9,494 nt of DNA from a bacterium UBA7470 (GTDB lineage: Bacteria > Pseudomonadota > Gammaproteobacteria > Burkholderiales > Burkholderiaceae_C). The translations under genes were made by a program, and so were the position numbers. The stretch is from contig DLPA01000118.1 of the NCBI GenBank assembly GCA_002479815.1, positions 15,050-24,543 on the forward strand. The letters run 5' to 3'. The notes beneath the pieces were generated by a model. It ran no database searches. It was not told the DNA's origin and worked only from the letters and a program-made list of their open reading frames with translations. Positions within the stretch are counted from its first letter, which is position 1. Every line of letters begins with the position of its first letter. Below, piece by piece: positions 5,137 to 9,494 of the stretch.

Positions 5137-6648
5137 CTAGGGAAGATCGGCGGTCGCTTGGCGGACAGCGTGTTCCCATTGCGATAGACGAGCGGCCGCG
5201 TCCTCGCGTGACATCTGTGGCTCAAATCGGCGTTGCGCTTGCCAGCGGGCGCTGAGTTCATCGGTGTGGCGATACACCCCTGTCGCTAAACCCGCCAAGT
5301 ACGCAGCGCCCAAGGCGGTGGTTTCGACGACGGCGGGGCGCACGACGGGGATGCTGAGCACATCGGCCTGAAACTGCATCAGCAAATCGTTGACGCACGC
5401 GCCGCCATCGACGCGCAGCTCAGTCAAAGGCACACCACCCGCTTGCACGGCATCGCGGCTCATGGCTTGCAGCAAGGCGGCGCTTTGGTAGGCGATGCTT
5501 TCCAGCGCGGCGCGGGCGATGTGGGCCACGGTCGTACCACGGGTGAGTCCAGTCAAAGTGCCTCGGGCATGGGCTTGCCAGTAGGGTGCGCCCAAGCCGG
5601 TGAAGGCAGGGACGAAGACCACGCCGCCCGCATCGGGCACGCTTTGCGCCAAGGCTTCGACTTGAGCGCTGCTGTCGATGGCGTGCAGCCCGTCGCGCAG
5701 CCATTGCACCACGGCCCCGCCGACAAACACGCTGCCTTCTAGGGCGTAGTGCGCTTGCTGGTGGACGGCGCGGCCCGTGTGGGCGGCGCGGGTGGTCAGG
5801 AGGCCATTGGTCGAGGTCTGCGCCACGTCGCCCGTGTGCATCAACAAAAAGCAGCCCGTGCCATAGGTGTTTTTCGCCATGCCCGGACTGAAGCAGGCTT
5901 GTCCAAACAGGGCGCTTTGCTGGTCGCCCGCCACGCCGCCAATCGGAATCGCCGCCCCCAAGCAATCGGGATGGGTGTGCCCATACACGGTGCTGGAAGG
6001 CAAGACCGTGGGCAACACTTGGGGCGGAATGTGGAACAGGGCCAGCAATGCCTCGTCCCACTGGTGGGTGTGGATGTTGTAGAGCATGGTGCGCGAGGCA
6101 TTGCTGACATCGGTGGCGTGTACCGCTCCTCCTGTCAGATGCCACAGCAGCCAAGTATCGACCGTGCCAAAGGCCAGCTCACCGCGTTGGGCGCGTGCCA
6201 TCGCATCGGGCAGGTGGGTGAGCAACCACTGGAGTTTGGTGGCGGAAAAGTAGGAGTCGATCCTGAGTCCCGTGCGTGCTTGAATCGGCTCGGCCCAGCC
6301 CTGCTGGTGCAGTTGTTCGCAAGTGGGCACGCCTCGGCGGTCTTGCCAGACGATGGCGGGATGCAGCGGCTCGCCCGTCGCCTTGTCCCACAAGATGGTG
6401 GTTTCGCGCTGATTGGTGATGCCGATGGCAGCGATGTCTTGCCCCCGCAAACCCGCTTGCGCCAAGGCTTGCCGCGCCGTGGCAAGCTGGGTGCGCCAGA
6501 TTTCTAAAGGATCATGCTCGACCCACCCAGGCTGCGGGTAATGCTGCGTCAACTCTTGTTGCGCCATGCTGACGATGCGTCCATCGGCATCAAACACCAT
6601 GCTGCGCGAGCTGGATGTACCTTGGTCGAGTGCGAGAAGATAGGGCAT
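5137..6648 (-). CDS. glpK: Glycerol kinase GlpK
   Basis: This cytoplasmic FGGY-family kinase converts glycerol and ATP to sn-glycerol 3-phosphate, the first step of glycerol use. Its 503 residues match the E. coli enzyme (502). The visible motifs are the phosphate loop LDQGTSSSR (7-15), NQRET (79-83; Arg81 and Glu82 bind glycerol), Tyr133 in DSYFSATK, the catalytic Asp242 in GVAGDQQSALFGQ, NTYGTGCF, GLGAPYW, the FGGY second signature around GLTRGTTVAHIARAALES, and DGGACVND. The position of E. coli Arg236, which binds the inhibitor fructose 1,6-bisphosphate, is Ala233 here. The C-terminal IIAGlc-docking stretch of the enteric enzyme is not recognisable. ATG 6648 was chosen because AGGAGA stands six bases before it and DQGTSSSR follows at the usual distance; an ATG at 6672 would precede that ribosome site. 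No glpF, glpD or glpR lies in the window. Confidence 0.96.
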   Translation of the reverse strand: MPYLLALDQGTSSSRSMVFDADGRIVSMAQQELTQHYPQPGWVEHDPLEIWRTQLATARQALAQAGLRGQDIAAIGITNQRETTILWDKATGEPLHPAIVWQDRRGVPTCEQLHQQGWAEPIQARTGLRIDSYFSATKLQWLLTHLPDAMARAQRGELAFGTVDTWLLWHLTGGAVHATDVSNASRTMLYNIHTHQWDEALLALFHIPPQVLPTVLPSSTVYGHTHPDCLGAAIPIGGVAGDQQSALFGQACFSPGMAKNTYGTGCFLLMHTGDVAQTSTNGLLTTRAAHTGRAVHQQAHYALEGSVFVGGAVVQWLRDGLHAIDSSAQVEALAQSVPDAGGVVFVPAFTGLGAPYWQAHARGTLTGLTRGTTVAHIARAALESIAYQSAALLQAMSRDAVQAGGVPLTELRVDGGACVNDLLMQFQADVLSIPVVRPAVVETTALGAAYLAGLATGVYRHTDELSARWQAQRRFEPQMSREDAAARLSQWEHAVRQATADLP

Positions 6649-6654
6649 GGGGTG

Positions 6655-6660
6655 TCTCCT
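6655..6660 (-). promoter_or_regulatory. glpK ribosome binding site AGGAGA
   Basis: On the minus strand, AGGAGA is followed by six bases and then the ATG at 6648. It fixes the start and rules out the longer in-frame start at 6672. Confidence 0.8.
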
Positions 6661-6792
6661 GTAAAGCGCCATGGCGTGGGTGTCGTGTACGTCATATGCG
6701 TCATCGGCATACAGTGCGGAAATCTTGCACTATTTTTGAGGATGCCAGAGGCTTGAGACATTCCCGCCTGTCTTGGAAGTACAACTAGCCAT

Positions 6793-6829
6793 CAAAATTT
6801 ATAGTAAAAAATATGAGCTGCTTACGCAA
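6793..6829 (-). repeat. Intergenic promoter-like repeat, copy B (facing glpK)
   Basis: Read on the minus strand from 6827, this copy matches copy C at 26 of 27 positions (6827-6801 against 7006-7032) before diverging. It lies inverted to copy C and faces the glpK gene. Confidence 0.7.
6801..6829 (-). promoter_or_regulatory. Candidate sigma70 promoter for glpK
   Basis: On the minus strand, TTGCGT (6829-6824), a 17-bp spacer and TACTAT (6806-6801) resemble -35 and -10 boxes. The transcript would begin near 6794 and have a leader of about 145 bases before glpK. Confidence 0.45.
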
Positions 6830-6899
6830 TAAATACCAAATCTTCGGAGTATTTCGTTTAAAAAATAATTGCCTTTTTTATAAAAAATAAGCCTCAGCA

Positions 6900-6965
6900 C
6901 ATGAAAAAACCCATTTTTCATACGTAAAAGCGAATAGAAAATGGGTTTTTTAAGATTTTTTCATG
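6900..6965. terminator. Bidirectional terminator-like hairpin between repeats B and C
   Basis: The arms 6904-6917 (AAAAAACCCATTTT) and 6938-6951 (AAAATGGGTTTTTT) are perfectly complementary over 14 bp around a 20-base loop. A flanking pair, CATGAAAAAA (6900-6909) and TTTTTTCATG (6956-6965), gives an alternative outer pairing. T-runs follow in both directions. Unusually, it is not at the end of a gene: it sits upstream of both divergent genes. Confidence 0.65.
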
Positions 6966-6988
6966 AATTTTGAATACGTATTTCGCCA

Positions 6989-7040
6989 GAACGCTTTATT
7001 TACTTGCGTAAGCAGCTCACATTTTTTACTATCTTTTTAG
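6989..7040 (+). repeat. Intergenic promoter-like repeat, copy C (facing the M14 gene)
   Basis: This is the closest relative of copy A (31 of 33 positions across 7006-7038, plus the shared upstream GAACGCT) and is inverted to copy B. It points at the peptidase gene. Confidence 0.7.
7004..7032 (+). promoter_or_regulatory. Candidate sigma70 promoter for the M14 peptidase gene
   Basis: TTGCGT (7004-7009), 17 bp and TACTAT (7027-7032) look like -35 and -10 boxes. A start near 7039 would give a leader of about 68 bases before the ATG at 7107. Confidence 0.45.
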
Positions 7041-7106
7041 TCTACATCGTTTGCTGGTTGTGTTCGGATATTGACAAATCCCCCCAGTGTAAGAAACTCT
7101 GATTTC

Positions 7107-8060
7107 ATGAACATCCTTCAGTCTGCATCTTCTTTAACGACCATGCGTCAAGCACACTTTTATCCGATTGGCGCCCCCCATCAGGCGTGGGGCGCAACAG
7201 AGTTGCACGCATGGCGCAGCCAACAAATGCGACACCGCAGCTATGCCGATGAGGTCTTGAACGTCATCGACAGTCTGCGCTCACAGGTGGATGTCTTGCA
7301 CTATGGCGATATCGTGTATGGGGCCGATGCCTATCCACTGCTGGCACTGCGCTCCTTGCAGTGGCAAGCCGATTTGCCCCATGTGCTCATCACCGGTGGT
7401 GTGCATGGCTATGAAACCAGCGGCGTGCATGGTGCCTTGCACTTTGTGCAGGAGCACGGTGCGACGTATGCTCAGCGATGCAATTGGTTGGTCGTGCCGT
7501 GTGTGTCGCCGTGGGGGTATGAGCGCATCCATCGTTGGAACTTTGATGCGATCGACCCCAATCGCTCGTTTCGTGATCCCAGTCCAGCGGCAGAAGCAGC
7601 TGCCTTGATGCGTTTGGTCGCCCCGTGGCGAGGGCAGTGGCTGATCCACATCGACTTGCACGAAACCACGGACACGGATGAAACGGAATTCCGTCCCGCT
7701 CTTGCAGCACGCGACGGCACCACATACATTCCGTGCCAGATCCCAGATGGCTTCTATTTGGTGGCTGACAGCGAACGGCCTCAACTTGCGTTCCAGCAAG
7801 CCATCCTCAGGGCCGTGGCACAAATCACCCCTATCGCCCCTGCCGATGCCCAGGGCCAACTGATCGGCTCTCCCGTGTTGGCTCAGGGTGTGATCGGCTA
7901 TCCGGTAGCGCAATTGGGGTTGTGTACCAGCATCACCCAAGCGCCGTACACCACCATCACCGAGGTTTATCCTGACAGCCCTCGCGCGACACCACACACC
8001 TGCCTCATCGCCCAAACCACTGCTGTTTGTGCAGCGTTGGATGAGGTGTTGGACGCATAG
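7107..8060 (+). CDS. M14-type zinc metallocarboxypeptidase
   Basis: This 317-residue protein carries the zinc-site pattern of M14 carboxypeptidases and the related succinylglutamate desuccinylase/aspartoacylase group. His100 and Glu103 lie in GGVHGYETSG (97-106). His185 in HIDLHETTDTDE is the third zinc ligand. DPNRSF (150-155) holds the Asn-Arg substrate-carboxylate pair. TTITEVYPDSP (282-292) holds the probable catalytic Glu286. It would cleave a C-terminal residue or an N-acyl group; the substrate is unknown. No signal peptide is evident, so a cytoplasmic role in peptide or peptidoglycan-fragment turnover is possible but unproven. ATG 7107 was preferred to TTG 7071; ATG 7143 is also possible because conserved sequence begins after it. 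No strong ribosome site is visible. The gene stands alone, divergent from glpK and convergent with icd. Confidence 0.85.
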   Translation: MNILQSASSLTTMRQAHFYPIGAPHQAWGATELHAWRSQQMRHRSYADEVLNVIDSLRSQVDVLHYGDIVYGADAYPLLALRSLQWQADLPHVLITGGVHGYETSGVHGALHFVQEHGATYAQRCNWLVVPCVSPWGYERIHRWNFDAIDPNRSFRDPSPAAEAAALMRLVAPWRGQWLIHIDLHETTDTDETEFRPALAARDGTTYIPCQIPDGFYLVADSERPQLAFQQAILRAVAQITPIAPADAQGQLIGSPVLAQGVIGYPVAQLGLCTSITQAPYTTITEVYPDSPRATPHTCLIAQTTAVCAALDEVLDA

Positions 8061-8083
8061 ACAACACCCCCATTGTCCAAAGA

Positions 8084-8119
8084 AAAAGCCCGCTTCTCAT
8101 ACCAGAAAAACGGGCTTTT
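8084..8119. terminator. Bidirectional intrinsic terminator between the M14 gene and icd
   Basis: AAAAGCCCG (8084-8092) and CGGGCTTTT (8111-8119) form a perfect 9-bp stem around an 18-base loop. The stem ends in a T-run in either direction, as expected between two converging genes. Confidence 0.85.
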
Positions 8120-8134
8120 AGACTGAGTAGCGAA

Positions 8135-9494
8135 TTAAGCGGCGGCTTGCGCGATCAAGTCTAGTGCGCGGTTAAAAGTCGGACTGGGACGCATCACTGC
8201 GGTCAGATTCGTGGTATCAGGCTTGTAGTAGCCGCCAATGTCAGCGGGTTTGCCTTGCACTTCAGACAGCTCGGCCAGAATGGTGGCTTCTTGTTCGGCC
8301 AGATACTGAGCAACAGGCGCAAAGCGGGCGGCCAAGCCTGCGTCTTCGGTTTGCTCAGTCAAGGCTTGTGCCCAATACAGCGACAGGTAGAACTGGCTGC
8401 CACGGTTGTCCAGTTGGCCTGTGCGAGGCGATGGGCCTTTGTTGTTGTCCAACAGCTTGCCTGTGGCAGCATCCAAGGTTTTAGACAAGATTTTGGCGCG
8501 GGGATTGCCGGTTTTGATGCCGAGGTCTTCAAGCGATACAGCCAAGGCCAAAAATTCACCCAGTGAATCCCAGCGCAAGTGGTTTTCTTCCACCAACTGC
8601 TGTACGTGTTTGGGTGCAGAACCGCCCGCACCGGTTTCATACATCCCGCCCCCAGCCATCAAAGGCACGATAGAGAGCATTTTGGCGCTGGTGCCCAGCT
8701 CCATGATGGGGAATAAGTCGGTCAAGTAGTCGCGCAGAATGTTGCCGGTGGCGCTGATGGTGTCCAACCCACGTACCACACGCTCTAGGGTGTAACGCAT
8801 GGCACGAACCTGACTCATGATCTGAATGTCCAGTCCATTGGTTTCGTGCTCGTGCAGGTACATCTTGACCTTGCGGATGACTTGAGCCTCGTGGGGACGA
8901 TAGGCATCCAACCAGAAGACCACCGGCATCCCCGATTGACGGGCACGGTTCACAGCCAGCTTCACCCAGTCGCGGATGGCGGCATCTTTGACTTGGCACA
9001 TACGCCAAATGTCGCCTTGCTCTACGTGTTGGCTCATCAACACGTCGCCTGTTTCCAAATCGGTGATGTTGGCGACACCATCTTCCGCAATTTCAAAGGT
9101 TTTGTCGTGCGAACCGTACTCTTCGGCTTGCTGCGCCATCAGCCCGACATTGGGCACGGTACCCATGGTGCGGGGATCGAAATTGCCGTGCCATTTGCAG
9201 AAATTGATCATTTCTTGGTAAATGCGGGCAAAGGTCGATTCGGGCATCACGGCCTTCACATCCTTCAGGCGACCGTTGGCATCCCACATCTTGCCGCCAT
9301 TGCGGATCATGGCGGGCATGGACGCATCCACGATCACGTCATTGGGCGAATGGAAGTTGGTAATGCCTTTGGCAGAGTCCACCATCGCCAATTCAGGGCG
9401 GTGCTCGTGGCAAGCATGCAGGTCACGACGGATTTCGTCGCGCTGGCTTTGAGGCAAGGTGGCGATTTTGTTGTACAGATCGACCATGCCGTTG
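8135..9494 (-). CDS. icd: Isocitrate dehydrogenase (NADP+), monomeric type, C-terminal part (cut by the right window edge)
   Basis: This TCA-cycle enzyme oxidises isocitrate to 2-oxoglutarate and CO2 with NADP+. The visible 452 residues belong to the large monomeric class (about 740 residues in full), which is unrelated in length to the dimeric E. coli Icd. Recognisable blocks are SAKGITNFHSPNDVIVDASM, FCKWHGNFDPRTMGTVPNVG, VVFWLDAYRPHEAQ (metal and substrate aspartate region), ISATGNILRDYLTDLFPIMELGTSAKMLS with GGGMYETGAGGSAPKHV (coenzyme-binding region), and GSQFYLSLYWAQAL near the end. The reading frame is open to the right window edge, so the methionine at 9487 is internal, not a start. 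It ends with TAA at 8135, next to the shared terminator. Confidence 0.96.
   Translation of the reverse strand, partial: NGMVDLYNKIATLPQSQRDEIRRDLHACHEHRPELAMVDSAKGITNFHSPNDVIVDASMPAMIRNGGKMWDANGRLKDVKAVMPESTFARIYQEMINFCKWHGNFDPRTMGTVPNVGLMAQQAEEYGSHDKTFEIAEDGVANITDLETGDVLMSQHVEQGDIWRMCQVKDAAIRDWVKLAVNRARQSGMPVVFWLDAYRPHEAQVIRKVKMYLHEHETNGLDIQIMSQVRAMRYTLERVVRGLDTISATGNILRDYLTDLFPIMELGTSAKMLSIVPLMAGGGMYETGAGGSAPKHVQQLVEENHLRWDSLGEFLALAVSLEDLGIKTGNPRAKILSKTLDAATGKLLDNNKGPSPRTGQLDNRGSQFYLSLYWAQALTEQTEDAGLAARFAPVAQYLAEQEATILAELSEVQGKPADIGGYYKPDTTNLTAVMRPSPTFNRALDLIAQAAA

Larger units (their letters stand above)
6649..7106. other. Divergent intergenic region between glpK and the M14 peptidase gene
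   Basis: These 458 bases are strongly AT-rich from about 6780 to 7060. They hold an inverted pair of promoter-like repeats (copies B and C) with a strong hairpin between them, and a glpK leader of about 150 bases (6649-6800). The leader contains GACGCATATGACGT, a near-palindrome on the minus strand at about 6690-6703, which could be an operator but is not supported by a second copy. I see no small gene. Confidence 0.55.

Noticed and set aside
5420..6154. 244-codon open frame on the minus strand overlapping glpK in another frame
   Set aside because: Arg/His-rich out-of-frame translation of glpK; the GlpK frame holds all family motifs.
5749..6507. 252-codon open frame on the plus strand inside glpK
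   Set aside because: It is antisense to a clear glycerol kinase and has no family motifs; long antisense frames are common in G+C-rich genes.
6649..6672. Earlier in-frame ATG for glpK at 6672
   Set aside because: It lies upstream of the AGGAGA site that serves the ATG at 6648, and would add eight residues not found in glycerol kinases.
7281..8015. 244-codon open frame antisense to the M14 peptidase gene
   Set aside because: Shadow of the peptidase coding strand, which carries the zinc-site motifs; no motif or ribosome site on this strand.

Overview
The window looks like a piece of a betaproteobacterial chromosome, most likely Burkholderiales/Comamonadaceae. This rests on moderately G+C-rich coding sequence, a monomeric NADP-isocitrate dehydrogenase, RluA and UppP proteins of proteobacterial type, and AT-rich intergenic repeats with an AGCTGCTTACGC core that resemble repeats I recall from Comamonadaceae genomes. 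The taxonomic call is an inference. The content is mostly housekeeping metabolism. I see no complete insertion sequence, prophage, CRISPR array or tRNA/rRNA gene.

Left block (1-1562, + strand): the 3' end of a 6-phosphofructokinase gene, a short HugZ/pyridoxamine-oxidase-fold protein and the pseudouridine synthase RluA. They are joined by two ATGA start/stop overlaps, so they are probably co-transcribed and translationally coupled. A 138-bp AT-rich gap follows. Next comes a second + strand operon (1701-3695): undecaprenyl-diphosphatase UppP, a DHH-family phosphoesterase 2 bp downstream, and a 74-residue zinc-ribbon protein 4 bp further on.

Middle block: a 508-bp non-coding stretch (3696-4203) holds a MITE-like imperfect palindrome and a possible 3' scrap of a formylglycine-generating-enzyme-type gene. 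On the minus strand, glycerol kinase glpK (6648-5137) is followed after 30 bp by an alpha/beta hydrolase (5106-4204). The two are a likely operon, and the hydrolase may act on a glycerol ester or another ester.

Right block: an AT-rich intergenic region (6649-7106) separates glpK from a divergently transcribed M14-type zinc carboxypeptidase. That gene converges on the monomeric isocitrate dehydrogenase gene (minus strand, running off the right edge), with a bidirectional terminator between them.

The most interesting non-coding signal is a family of three short repeats, one next to uppP and an inverted pair between glpK and the M14 gene. Each carries the same promoter-like layout, TTGCGT or ATGCGT, 17 bp, then TACTAT, and each points at the gene it precedes. 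The inverted pair encloses a strong hairpin, so the 250-bp block resembles a small mobile cassette with outward-facing promoters. I found no convincing new multi-gene system.
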